Made by a program: the position numbers and the translations under genes
NCBI GenBank assembly: GCA_001797815.1
Contig: MGQK01000071.1
Span: forward strand, 55,904 to 65,649
Reading direction: 5' to 3'
DNA: 9,746 nt
DNA from: Deltaproteobacteria bacterium RBG_13_61_14
Lineage (GTDB): Bacteria > RBG-13-61-14
Notes under the pieces: model-generated
Database searches by the model: none
What the model was told of the DNA's origin: nothing
Seen by the model: only the letters and a program-made list of their open reading frames with translations
Shown: one piece after another, positions 1 through 6,916 of the stretch
Position numbering within the stretch: position 1 is the first letter of the stretch
How the letters are laid out: every line of letters begins with the position of its first letter

Positions 1-5
1 CACGA

Positions 6-1676
6 TCAACGAGCTACGCGGAGCACCCGGGCCGAAGAGTCAGGCAGCGAGAGCGAGTACACGGTCTGGAAACGTCCGGGGTAGGCTTCGATCGCAGGCA
101 ATAAGAAGTGGGCAGTGAAGGCCGACATCAAAGAGCGACCATATTCCACCTCGTCGTCCACCACCACCAAGGTGATTTGCTGTTCGTCGAGGTAGCGGAT
201 GAGTCGCTCCGGCGGAACCGGCGGAATCGGAGAGCACTGCCGTTCGGTGATCAGCGCGCAGGGTTCATAGGAATGAAACAGCACCCGGTCCGAGGGGCTG
301 GAATGGGTGCGGATCCAATCGAGGAGCAACAAGCTGTGATAAGCGCCCAAGTTGGGCGAGGTGATGCGGAAATGGGGTCTCCACTCCAGCACCGGCGTGG
401 TCAAGCGCTTGCCCTCGGCCAGACGTTGAAGGTCGCGGGCTGTAAATAATCCGATCAGGAGCACCAGGACGGCCAGGATTGCAAAACGAGCTCGAGGCCA
501 AGTAGGTTCCGAAGAAACCCGAAAAACAAAACGCGCCCCGGCCTGGAAACCCTCGATTAAATAAAGCAAGAGAAAAGGCGCGATCGGCAGGAGAAAGCGA
601 TGGTCCTGGTAGGGCCAAAAAAGGATGACCCCCAGATACAAGACGGTAGCAAAGTCGAGAATCCGCCGCTTCCGGAATAACCCCAGAACAAGACCGAGAA
701 GTGCCAGACCCGCGGGCAGACCAACCGCGGCCAGAACAGCCGGCAAGGGCCACGCGGAACTTGCCCGCCAGAGGTTTCCCAGGACTTGACGGAAGAAGAA
801 AACGGTATTGGGAAGACAACGCCGGGCAACCGCACCGGCCGTCGCCCGGGGTGGCCGGGGCAGTAAGGGAACCCGATGGTCCTCGGCCAACCAGTAAAAG
901 CTGTTGACCGGCTCTCCGGCCAGTAACTTGGTCAAGTAAGTCAACTCTCCCTTGGGGGCGACCAGTTGAGTTCGGATCATCCAGCCGCCGCCCACCACGA
1001 TCCAGGTTCCGAGGATAACGCCGGCCCAGATGAGGCGGAGCCGGCGGGGAGCTTTCGAATCGAAAGCCAGCGTGAGCCAAGCGGCAGGAACCAGCACAAA
1101 CGCCGCGGTTCGCACCAAGGTGGCCACTGCCAGGAGGAAGCAAAAGAGGACTAAGAGCCGTTGGTCGCGAAACGATTTATCATGAGCCGTTTCGAACACC
1201 GCCAGGCTGGCAAAGAAGAGAAGACAAAAGAGCACCTCGCTTTCCAGGTAACGGGCGATCTCGTAGAGGTGGGGGAAGAGATAAGCGGCCAGAGCCATGA
1301 GGAGGGCCAGGCCGGGATCTTGAGTGCGACGCCGAAAAAGGAAAAAGAGGGCGAAAAAGCCCAGGGGAGCAAAGCTGTTGTTGATCACCTTGAGAACAAG
1401 CATGTCTTCCCCGAAGAGGGCGATCACCCCGGCAATGATGAGGGCAAAGCCGGGGGGCCGAACGATCTCGGGAGGAGACCCGATTCTTCCAATATCCGTG
1501 TATCCCTCTCCCCCCAAGAGCGCCCGGGCCTGGAGAAGCTTGATGGCAGTTGCGCCTTCCATGAAGCGAAATTCGGGATTGGCCGTGGCCAGGTAAAGGA
1601 TCGCGATGAGTCCCGCGGCCACCAGGGCCGCGATCGGTGTGCTCTCGGGTCGAAGGTTCCGGAAGATAGCCGTCAT
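6..1676 (-). CDS. Polytopic membrane glycosyltransferase, GT39/ArnT-like
   Basis: A 556-aa integral membrane protein that probably transfers a sugar from a polyprenyl-phosphate donor to an envelope acceptor on the outer face of the inner membrane. A first membrane helix lies near residues 14-32. The first periplasmic loop carries an acidic residue in FMEG (E40), where GT-C enzymes place a catalytic Asp/Glu, and RPPGF (73-77) resembles the conserved loop of the PMT/ArnT group. YLESE (143-147) also fits that group. Many Leu/Val/Phe-rich helices follow to about residue 410, then a soluble C-terminal domain of about 145 residues ending LRVAR. The ATG at 1676 is the first good start; no Shine-Dalgarno sequence is seen. 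The gene lies 21 nt after the SGNH hydrolase on the same strand, so co-transcription is likely. The fold family is fairly sure; donor and acceptor are unknown. Confidence 0.72.
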   Translation of the reverse strand: MTAIFRNLRPESTPIAALVAAGLIAILYLATANPEFRFMEGATAIKLLQARALLGGEGYTDIGRIGSPPEIVRPPGFALIIAGVIALFGEDMLVLKVINNSFAPLGFFALFFLFRRRTQDPGLALLMALAAYLFPHLYEIARYLESEVLFCLLFFASLAVFETAHDKSFRDQRLLVLFCFLLAVATLVRTAAFVLVPAAWLTLAFDSKAPRRLRLIWAGVILGTWIVVGGGWMIRTQLVAPKGELTYLTKLLAGEPVNSFYWLAEDHRVPLLPRPPRATAGAVARRCLPNTVFFFRQVLGNLWRASSAWPLPAVLAAVGLPAGLALLGLVLGLFRKRRILDFATVLYLGVILFWPYQDHRFLLPIAPFLLLYLIEGFQAGARFVFRVSSEPTWPRARFAILAVLVLLIGLFTARDLQRLAEGKRLTTPVLEWRPHFRITSPNLGAYHSLLLLDWIRTHSSPSDRVLFHSYEPCALITERQCSPIPPVPPERLIRYLDEQQITLVVVDDEVEYGRSLMSAFTAHFLLPAIEAYPGRFQTVYSLSLPDSSARVLRVAR

Positions 1677-1697
1677 GACTGCGGAGGGATCATTGGC

Positions 1698-2687
1698 TTA
1701 GGGTTTCACGGCTCGAAGCTGGACCAGGGTTTCAAACACGTTCCGGGCGACTATCGCATATCCCGGTCCGGCCAGATGGGTTTCCCCGGAATCGGCCAGG
1801 AAGAGCCGGTCGTGCGCGGCCTGATCCATGCTTCCGTCCGGCCTCATAAACCGCGGCCAGATGGCCGCGTCGTTATCCACCAGGGGCACTCCCAGGGACT
1901 TGGCCATCGTCCTCAGAACGTCATTGGCCCCTCCCATCGGCGAAAAGGGCTGGCCGGCATAAGTCATCAGGATCGGCAAGGCCCTGACCGACTCCGCCAT
2001 CTCCACCATCGCGGCAAGATCGCGGCGGGAACGATCGAGCATGCGGTCAAGCTCATTCCACGGTCCCTTCCATTTCCATTGCTCTCGATGGAAATAAACC
2101 TTTCCCTCTCGGTCTTCCACGCGCTCTAACGGCTTCAAGCGCCGGCCGGTCTCGTTCCACAGGTAGGTGAGCAGTCGCACGGTCCGCAAATTTCCCACCA
2201 GGCCGAACCACAGGCGTCGCGGCCAGGAACGGATCCCGGGTTGCAGCACTCCGTCCTGGAGATCGCTCCAGATGATATCGGCTCGGTTCCAACCGTTATT
2301 CGAGCAACTCAGGATCACCACGGCCACCGGCCGATAACGGACCAAAAGCTCTGGCAAGCGCCGGCGCAACTCCGAGGTGTTTTCCCCCGGGACACCGGCA
2401 TTGACCACGTTGACGACTATTCCTTGATGATCGAAAAGCGATTGAAGCTGTCCCGGATACGATTGCTCCGCCGGAAGTTTCACGCCGTAAGTATGGGAGT
2501 CGCCCACGCAAAGGATAACCGGTGTGCCGGGGTGGGGAAGCTCAGAAGCGGGTTCCATGGCCGCATGAATCCAGTGTGCCCCTTGCAGAGCCAGCTCCAG
2601 CACCAGGCAGGAAAAAACAATGAATAGGAGTCCTTTGATTATGAAATGAACGACCTTCATCGCTAGTTTAAATTTTTTCAATTTCAT
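1698..2687 (-). CDS. Membrane-anchored SGNH/GDSL-type hydrolase
   Basis: A protein of about 329 aa with a basic N-terminus, one membrane helix (about residues 13-35) and an SGNH-hydrolase domain, probably facing the periplasm. Block I is VGDSH (Ser64 as likely nucleophile) and block II is NAGVPGENTSE, carrying the oxyanion glycine. Block III appears as SNN (129-131). The C-terminal DSGETHLAGPGY supplies the catalytic His (about residue 304), although the usual DxxH spacing is altered. Family members are esterases or acyl transfer/removal enzymes acting on glycans or lipids; the substrate here is unknown. The pairing with a GT39-like protein 21 nt downstream suggests envelope glycan modification. 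The start is uncertain. TTG at 2702, ATG at 2687 and ATG at 2660 are all in frame and none has a good ribosome site. If the TATAAT at 2686-2691 is a real promoter, the ATG at 2660 is the true start. Confidence 0.8.
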   Translation of the reverse strand: MKLKKFKLAMKVVHFIIKGLLFIVFSCLVLELALQGAHWIHAAMEPASELPHPGTPVILCVGDSHTYGVKLPAEQSYPGQLQSLFDHQGIVVNVVNAGVPGENTSELRRRLPELLVRYRPVAVVILSCSNNGWNRADIIWSDLQDGVLQPGIRSWPRRLWFGLVGNLRTVRLLTYLWNETGRRLKPLERVEDREGKVYFHREQWKWKGPWNELDRMLDRSRRDLAAMVEMAESVRALPILMTYAGQPFSPMGGANDVLRTMAKSLGVPLVDNDAAIWPRFMRPDGSMDQAAHDRLFLADSGETHLAGPGYAIVARNVFETLVQLRAVKP

Positions 2688-2714
2688 TATAGCCCAAAAC
2701 AAAATTTTTCTAAA
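2686..2714 (-). promoter_or_regulatory. Candidate sigma70 promoter for the SGNH hydrolase/GT39 operon
   Basis: On the minus strand a perfect -10 hexamer TATAAT (2691-2686) is preceded, after 17 nt, by TTTAGA (2714-2709), which matches the -35 consensus at 4 of 6 positions. It lies in the most AT-rich stretch of the window, at the head of a leftward gene pair. Transcription would begin near 2679 and leave the ATG at 2660 as the first usable start. The AT-rich background makes a chance match possible. Confidence 0.42.
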
Positions 2715-2761
2715 AGGGAAGAATTAACTTCAGGAGATAGGACCATGTTCCGCTCGGTTAA

Positions 2762-3238
2762 TCCGACGAGTTTCAGGCCCGGAATTATTGCCGATGGAAG
2801 GGCGGACAATTACCCCCCGAAGCGGAATGGGAATGGGCGGCCCGCGGCCCGGAGGCCCGGATTTGGCCGTGGGGCGACCAATTCGAATGCAGCCGCGTGT
2901 GCGGATCGGTCCGGCCCTGCCGGAGTTACAGCACCTGTCCCGTCGGGTCCCATCCCTCCGGCCGGAGCCGGCGGGGAATCGAAGACCTGGCCGGGAACGC
3001 CAGGGAGTGGGTGGCAGAACGCTATGCGCCTTATGGATCGGACGACGCCGGGGTCCTGCTCACGCCCGGCCAGGAAGAAGCGCAACCCAAGGTGATTCGA
3101 GGAGGTTCCTGGCAGGAATCCGAGCCTTATTCTTTGCGCGCTTCCGAGCGCAGTTCCGCCTATCCGGGCCAAGCTTATTGGAATGTCGGATTTCGTTGCG
3201 CCCAATCCATCCCGGAGGGAACCAAGAAGAAAAACTAG
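2762..3238 (+). pseudogene. Truncated FGE-sulfatase (SUMF1/C-type-lectin fold) domain protein, remnant
   Basis: One uninterrupted plus-strand frame of 158 codons reads as the C-terminal two thirds of an FGE-sulfatase domain. It has QARNYCRWKGGQLPPEAEWE, then WAARG and WPWG, DLAGNAREWV in the middle, and VIRGGSW with the closing NVGFRCA, ending at TAG 3236-3238. The N-terminal part of the domain (normally about 200-250 aa in all) is missing. The frame is closed upstream by TAA at 2759-2761 and TAG at 2738-2740, and no ATG lies at its head. The first usable start is an internal GTG at 2897. The two active-site cysteines of true formylglycine-generating enzymes after GGSW are replaced by Glu and Ser, so even the intact parent was probably not a sulfatase activator. 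It is the only plus-strand gene here and ends 17 nt before a duplicated permease fragment. Most likely a dead fragment left by a rearrangement. Confidence 0.7.
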
Positions 3239-3254
3239 GTTAACGAAACTCCCA

Positions 3255-3375
3255 ATGCGGCCGGTGAGGTCGTAGATGGCCTTGGTGATCGGGTAGAAGC
3301 GCTCCTGCATGGCCAGGATCAGGCTGTCCGAGACCTCGAGCATGGAGAGCGCGAAGCAGAGGATGGCGGCCGCGG
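3255..3375 (-). repeat. Duplicated 121-bp fragment of the ABC permease gene
   Basis: This stretch matches 4268-4388 in direct orientation, offset 1013 bp, at 120 of 121 positions. The only difference is C at 3350 against G at 4363. On the minus strand it encodes permease residues about 480-519 (the part containing MLEVSDSLIL and TGRI), and the mismatch is synonymous (Ala GCG here, GCC in the full gene). Both ends break abruptly, with unrelated sequence before 3255 and after 3375. It carries no complete gene. Confidence 0.97.
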
Positions 3376-3380
3376 AAGGG

Positions 3381-3413
3381 AAATAGGGGTCAGATCATTA
3401 ATTAGTCAATTAA
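3381..3413. other. Possible transposon-end or REP-type relic
   Basis: Just past the duplicated fragment is AAATAGGGGTCAGATC (3381-3396), followed by an AT-rich inverted repeat TTAATT-AGTC-AATTAA (3398-3413). GGGGTCAGA-type motifs recur at ends of REP/IS200-like elements in many bacterial genomes, as far as I recall. No transposase gene is present, so this is at most a scar. The resemblance is from memory and has not been searched. Confidence 0.3.
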
Positions 3414-3432
3414 GGAAGTGGCCTGGCATCAA

Positions 3433-3458
3433 AGCCTGACGCACAGGCTAGATTTTTT
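3433..3458 (+). terminator. Terminator-like hairpin with T-tract
   Basis: A 6-bp perfect stem AGCCTG/CAGGCT (3433-3438 and 3444-3449) with a 5-nt loop ACGCA is followed on the plus strand by AGA and then six T (3453-3458). The stem is short and the T run starts 3 nt late, so strength is doubtful. It lies between the plus-strand FGE remnant and the minus-strand protease and could stop rightward transcription. Confidence 0.4.
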
Positions 3459-3478
3459 CCAGGCGGATAGTTTCGGTA

Positions 3479-3838
3479 TCATGAATGGATAGAGAGGTTG
3501 AAATGCTCAAGGAAGTTAAGCCCAAGGATACCGTCGAGCCCGAGGCGGGGCGGGAGGGGATGGCAGATGGCTCTGACATTTTCCACGGCCAATCCGAGGA
3601 TGGAGACCCGCCGCAGTTGCACCTCAACTGCCCAGGCTGAACCCGCAACTCCGAACAACTCAACATTCGGTTCCAGTCTCGCAAGCTCGATCCCCACTTC
3701 CTCGGCCAGGCGCGGGGCAATGACCGTAACTCGCGCGCCGGTATCAATCGCCATCGCGGGGCGGATTTCAAATTCATGCTCGATCATAACTGACGGGATG
3801 ATCAGGTGGCCGCGCTGAAATCGAAAGGTTACATTCAC
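3479..3838 (-). CDS. Clan AA retropepsin-like aspartic protease, 3' end frameshifted
   Basis: A 119-aa protein of the small, single-lobed bacterial retropepsin-like type, which would act as a homodimer. The catalytic motif is DTGA (residues 32-35), preceded by a hydrophobic strand. The second conserved element, LDGILGLNFL (101-110), is the C-terminal hydrophobic-hydrophobic-Gly motif of the clan. Substrate is unknown. The GTG start at 3838 overlaps the stop of the upstream 78-aa gene as GTGA, so translation is coupled. The frame stops at TGA 3481-3479 right after NLSIHS. The neighbouring frame continues IHDTETIRLEKI to TAG at 3450-3448, which is the sort of ending expected for this family (a strand ending in xIRLE). 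One extra base, or a TCAT tandem copy, in CATTCAT (3487-3481) would explain the break. The core is intact, so the protein may still fold, but the last strand of the dimer interface may be lost. Confidence 0.8.
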   Translation of the reverse strand: MNVTFRFQRGHLIIPSVMIEHEFEIRPAMAIDTGARVTVIAPRLAEEVGIELARLEPNVELFGVAGSAWAVEVQLRRVSILGLAVENVRAICHPLPPRLGLDGILGLNFLEHFNLSIHS

Positions 3839-4071
3839 AGAACTACAACCATATCGGGCGGGATGGGATCTCCGGTGAAAGCGATCAGGAGAGAACGCTC
3901 GCGTGAACGCTTGACCATCGCCACCTGGTGCAACTCCTCCCGGCTCTTGCCGTGGAAGAGCAGGCGGCCCTGGGTGGGACGATCCAGCTCGTCGGTTTCC
4001 AGCACCTCAAACAGGAGCCATTCATCCGGATATTGGGCTTGGGTCGCCTCGATATCAACGGTTTCGGACAT
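3835..4071 (-). CDS. Small conserved protein paired with a retropepsin-like protease
   Basis: A 78-aa soluble protein with no signal peptide or membrane helix, charged and with a central YPDEWLLFEVLETDEL (residues 14-29) followed by RLLFHGKSREEL and the end PPDMVVVL. Short proteins with a YPDEW-like core are, as I recall, often encoded directly upstream of bacterial retropepsin-like genes; no function is established. Here its TGA overlaps the GTG of the protease by 4 nt, so the two are translated as a pair. ATG at 4071 is chosen because GGAG lies 6 nt upstream (4081-4078). An in-frame ATG at 4083 and a TTG at 4125 are less likely, since a good promoter at 4088-4116 would put the transcript start near 4083. 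Function unknown; a partner or substrate of the protease is possible, but this is inference. Confidence 0.75.
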   Translation of the reverse strand: MSETVDIEATQAQYPDEWLLFEVLETDELDRPTQGRLLFHGKSREELHQVAMVKRSRERSLLIAFTGDPIPPDMVVVL

Positions 4072-4087
4072 TCGCTTCTCCATTACC

Positions 4088-4116
4088 AATATAAAATTCC
4101 TCTCCGGCGAAGTCAA
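4088..4116 (-). promoter_or_regulatory. Sigma70-type promoter for the small protein/protease pair
   Basis: On the minus strand TTGACT (4116-4111, 5 of 6 to consensus) and TATATT (4093-4088, 5 of 6) are separated by exactly 17 nt. The site lies in the 72-nt gap after the permease stop. Transcription would start near 4083, only about 12 nt ahead of the ATG at 4071, with GGAG in between. It suggests the pair is transcribed independently of the importer operon. Confidence 0.6.
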
Positions 4117-4143
4117 CTGGAACAACCGTTGTAAACCCTTGTT

Positions 4144-5823
4144 TCACCCGATCCGGAACATTTCGCCCAGTCGCCGGCCGAGGGCGGCGCCGGCGAAGAG
4201 GAAGCCGGCGAAGAGGAGGATCATGCCGAGCACGCCCAGGGCCGAGGCATAGGGGACGCCTTCGGTGATGCGGCCGGTGAGGTCGTAGATGGCCTTGGTG
4301 ATCGGGTAGAAGCGCTCCTGCATGGCCAGGATCAGGCTGTCCGAGACCTCGAGCATGGAGAGGGCGAAGCAGAGGATGGCGGCCGCGGTGAGGTGGCCGG
4401 AGGCGAGCCGCAGGGTGATCCGCCGGAGCGTGGTCAAGGGCCGGGCGCCGAGATTGGCCGAGGCTTCTTCCAGGGCCACCGGGATCTGCTGGATCCCGGC
4501 ATAGGCGGCGCGCACGGCGAAGGGGAGCCTCCGGATGGCGTAGGCGATGGCCAGGAGCGGCAGCGGGTTGACCCGGGGGTTGAGCGGGGTATTGGAAAAG
4601 GCGGCCACGTAACCGAAGGCCAGGACCAGGCCCGGCACGGCGAGCGGGAGCATGGCCACGAGGTCCAAGAACTCCTGGCCGCGGAAACGGCGGCGGACCA
4701 GGAGGTAGGCGAGGCCGAAGCCGAGGACCAGGTCTGCGGCTGCGGCGATGCCGGAGAGGAAGAGGCTGTTGCGGATGCTGGTCAGGGTCAGGGGGTGGCT
4801 GAAGATGCCGAGGAGGTAGCGGCCGGTGAACTCTTCGGGCAGCACCGAGAAAAACCATTGCTTGGAGATGGCGAGCAGAAGAACCCCGAGATGGGGCAGG
4901 AGCGCGAAGGCGGTGAGCGAGAGCGCGCCGGTCCAGAGCAGGAGGCGGGCGAGCGCACTTGGCGGCGGCCGGTCCGCGGCCATGACGCGGCCGGCGCCGG
5001 TGTAACGGCCGGAGGCCAGGGCGCTGCGTCCGGCCCAGAAGAGGATGGCGCTGAGGAGCAGGACCAGGACCACCAGGGCATAGCCGGTGGGGTTGGTGCG
5101 GAGGTCGAGGACCGCGCTGAAGATTTGGACCGGGGCCACTTCGCGGAACTCGAACATCAGCGGGGTGCCCAGGTCGGTGAAGGACCAGATAAAGACGATG
5201 CTGGCGCCGGCGAAGACGCCGGGCATGGCCAGGGGCAGGGTGACGGTGCGGAAGACGCGGAAGCGGCCGGCGCCGAGGTTCAAGCCGGCCTCTTCCAGGC
5301 TGGGGTCCACTTGCGCGAGCGAGGCGGCGAGGTTGAGGACCATGATCGGGTAGAGGTGGAGCACCTCCAGGATCACCACGGCCCAGAAGCCCTGGCCGAA
5401 CCAGTCAAGCGGCGTTTCGATCCAGCCGTGCTGGAGCAGGAGCAGGTTGAGGCTGCCGAAGCGGGCGAAGATCTGCTTCATGCCCAGGGCGCCGACAAAG
5501 GGGGGCAGGATCATGGGCGCGAGCAGCAGCGACTGGAGGATGGCTCGGCCGGAAAAATTCCAGCGGCCGAGCGCCGCGGCCAGGGGGAGCGAGATGAGGA
5601 AGGTGAGGATGGTCGCGAGGCCGGCCAGGTTGAGGCTGTTGAGGATGGATTGGCGGAGCGTCGGGTTCTGGAAAAGGATGGCGAAGAAGGCGAGGGAGAG
5701 TTTGCCTTCGGGCAGGATCGCCTCCCGGAACACGTAGAGCAAGGGATAAACCAGGAAGGCGAGGAGGCAGAGCGCGAGCAGGGCCAGGAGAGCGAAGGAG
5801 GCGCGGGAGTTCGAACCCAGCAT
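4144..5823 (-). CDS. ABC importer permease, fused two-domain, Fe3+ (Fbp/Afu) type
   Basis: A 559-aa inner-membrane permease made of two fused binding-protein-dependent transport domains, with about 12 hydrophobic segments. Each half carries an EAA loop that docks on the ATPase: EEAGLNLGAGRFRVFRT (177-193) and EEASANLGARPLTTLRR (452-468). This length and duplicated layout are typical of FbpB/AfuB ferric permeases and the related ThiP and putrescine-type proteins. The gene starts at ATG 5823, 3 nt after the ATPase stop, with only a weak GGA ahead of it, so translational coupling is likely. It is the last gene of the operon binding protein-ATPase-permease. A 121-bp piece covering residues about 480-519 is duplicated 1 kb further on. 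The codons are strongly G/C-ending, more so than in the genes to the left. Family is sure; iron as substrate is inference from domain layout. Confidence 0.9.
   Translation of the reverse strand: MLGSNSRASFALLALLALCLLAFLVYPLLYVFREAILPEGKLSLAFFAILFQNPTLRQSILNSLNLAGLATILTFLISLPLAAALGRWNFSGRAILQSLLLAPMILPPFVGALGMKQIFARFGSLNLLLLQHGWIETPLDWFGQGFWAVVILEVLHLYPIMVLNLAASLAQVDPSLEEAGLNLGAGRFRVFRTVTLPLAMPGVFAGASIVFIWSFTDLGTPLMFEFREVAPVQIFSAVLDLRTNPTGYALVVLVLLLSAILFWAGRSALASGRYTGAGRVMAADRPPPSALARLLLWTGALSLTAFALLPHLGVLLLAISKQWFFSVLPEEFTGRYLLGIFSHPLTLTSIRNSLFLSGIAAAADLVLGFGLAYLLVRRRFRGQEFLDLVAMLPLAVPGLVLAFGYVAAFSNTPLNPRVNPLPLLAIAYAIRRLPFAVRAAYAGIQQIPVALEEASANLGARPLTTLRRITLRLASGHLTAAAILCFALSMLEVSDSLILAMQERFYPITKAIYDLTGRITEGVPYASALGVLGMILLFAGFLFAGAALGRRLGEMFRIG
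4268..4388 (-). repeat. Source copy of the 121-bp duplicated segment, inside the permease gene
   Basis: This is the counterpart of 3255-3375, in the same orientation and 120/121 identical. It lies fully inside the second domain of the permease, just after the second EAA loop. Because the reading frame is intact here, this is the parental copy. Confidence 0.97.
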
Positions 5824-5826
5824 GGC

Positions 5827-6915
5827 TTATTCCGGGATCAGAGCGGCGGCGCCGGGCAGGAGCCGGAATTCCGCGATCTCGCCCTCGGCGATGCGCTCGA
5901 CCTCGGCCGACCGGAAGAGTCCGCGCAGCATGATCTCTTCCTCGGCGCGCAGCACGATCTCGTCCTGGTCGCCGAGGAACACCTTGCGGGTGACCCGGCC
6001 GTGGATCACGGTTCCGGGCCGAGGCTCCGGTCCGGGGATGACGAAACTCTCGGGCCGGATCATCAGGGTCACTCGTTGTTCCTTTTTGACGGGAGCGGCC
6101 GGCGCGGAAGCGGTGATCACCCCCAGCGCGGTGAACACTTCCACCTCGCCCCAGGCATTCACCCCCACCACCGTGCCGGGAAGGAAGTTGGCCTCGCCCA
6201 GGAATTCCGCCACCCATCGGGAAACCGGCCGGCAATAAAGCTCGCGGGGCGTTCCGACCTGGACCACCCGGCCGGCGTTCATCAGCGCCACCCGGTCGGC
6301 CAGGGTCACCGCCTCTTTCTGGTCGTGGGTGACGTAAAGCGTGGTGATGCGGGTCTCCTGGTGCAGGCGCTTGATCTCGGAGCGCATCTCGCCCCGGAGT
6401 TTGGCGTCGAGGTTGCTGAGCGGCTCATCGAGCAGGAGCACCCGCGGCCGCACCGCCAGGGCCCGGGCCAGGGCGATCCGCTGCTGCTGGCCGCCGGAGA
6501 GCACGCCCGGCTTATCCTCGGCCCGGTCCTCCATCTGCACCATGCGCAGCGCTTCCCGGGCGCGGGTCCGGATTTCCTCCTGGGCCAGCTTGCGCACGCG
6601 CAGGCCGTAAGCCACGTTCTCGAACACGCTCAGGTGGGGCCAGAGCGCGTAATGCTGGAAGACCATGCCGGTGCCGCGGAGGTGAGGAGGCACCCGGGTC
6701 ATCCGCTCCCCGGCGATGCGCACCGTGCCCTGGTCCGGAATAACAAACCCGGCCAGGACCCGGAGCGCGGTGGTTTTGCCGCAGCCGGAAGGCCCGAGCA
6801 AGAAAAAAAGCTCGCCCGGCGCGACCTTGAGGGCCACGTTGTCCAGGGCCTGGACCGCCTGGCCGCCCTCTCCCGGGAACCGCTTGCTGACTCTCTCGAA
6901 CTCAATCGAGGCCAA
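5827..6915 (-). CDS. ABC importer ATPase with TOBE domain
   Basis: A 362-aa ATP-binding subunit of an importer of the FbpC/PotA/UgpC class, acting in the cytoplasm on the permease. Visible elements in order: Walker A GPSGCGKTT (41-49), Q-loop Gln87 in VFQHYALWP, signature LSGGQQQRIALARAL (139-153), Walker B LLLDEP (160-165), D-loop SNLD (167-170) and H-loop His197 in YVTHDQ. A C-terminal regulatory TOBE-like domain (about 240-362) includes MIRPES. All catalytic residues are present, so it should be active. The start is TTG at 6915, supported by GGGAG 7 nt upstream inside the end of the binding-protein gene; only 1 nt separates it from that stop codon. The permease follows after 3 nt. Substrate cannot be read from the ATPase alone. 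Confidence 0.92.
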   Translation of the reverse strand: MASIEFERVSKRFPGEGGQAVQALDNVALKVAPGELFFLLGPSGCGKTTALRVLAGFVIPDQGTVRIAGERMTRVPPHLRGTGMVFQHYALWPHLSVFENVAYGLRVRKLAQEEIRTRAREALRMVQMEDRAEDKPGVLSGGQQQRIALARALAVRPRVLLLDEPLSNLDAKLRGEMRSEIKRLHQETRITTLYVTHDQKEAVTLADRVALMNAGRVVQVGTPRELYCRPVSRWVAEFLGEANFLPGTVVGVNAWGEVEVFTALGVITASAPAAPVKKEQRVTLMIRPESFVIPGPEPRPGTVIHGRVTRKVFLGDQDEIVLRAEEEIMLRGLFRSAEVERIAEGEIAEFRLLPGAAALIPE

Positions 6916-6916
6916 T

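Noticed and set aside
1161-2129. A 322-codon plus-strand frame antisense to the glycosyltransferase and hydrolase genes.
   Set aside because: It crosses two genes with clear family motifs on the other strand and shows no domain or plausible start context of its own.
3100-3238. The C-terminal part of the FGE-type domain as the variable region of a diversity-generating retroelement.
   Set aside because: The fold is a known target type, but there is no template repeat and no reverse transcriptase in the window, and the codons show no adenine-rich variable pattern.
2810-3343. A minus-strand frame that begins with the permease segment MLEVSDSLIL and continues through the FGE remnant, looking like a fusion gene.
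   Set aside because: Only its first about 30 residues match the permease. The rest is the reverse of the FGE coding sequence, so it is an accidental chimera from the duplicate.
4122-4132. Short palindrome ACAAC-C-GTTGT upstream of the small protein gene, as an operator.
   Set aside because: Five base pairs with a single central base is too short to support without other copies; it lies just upstream of the -35 box and is noted only.
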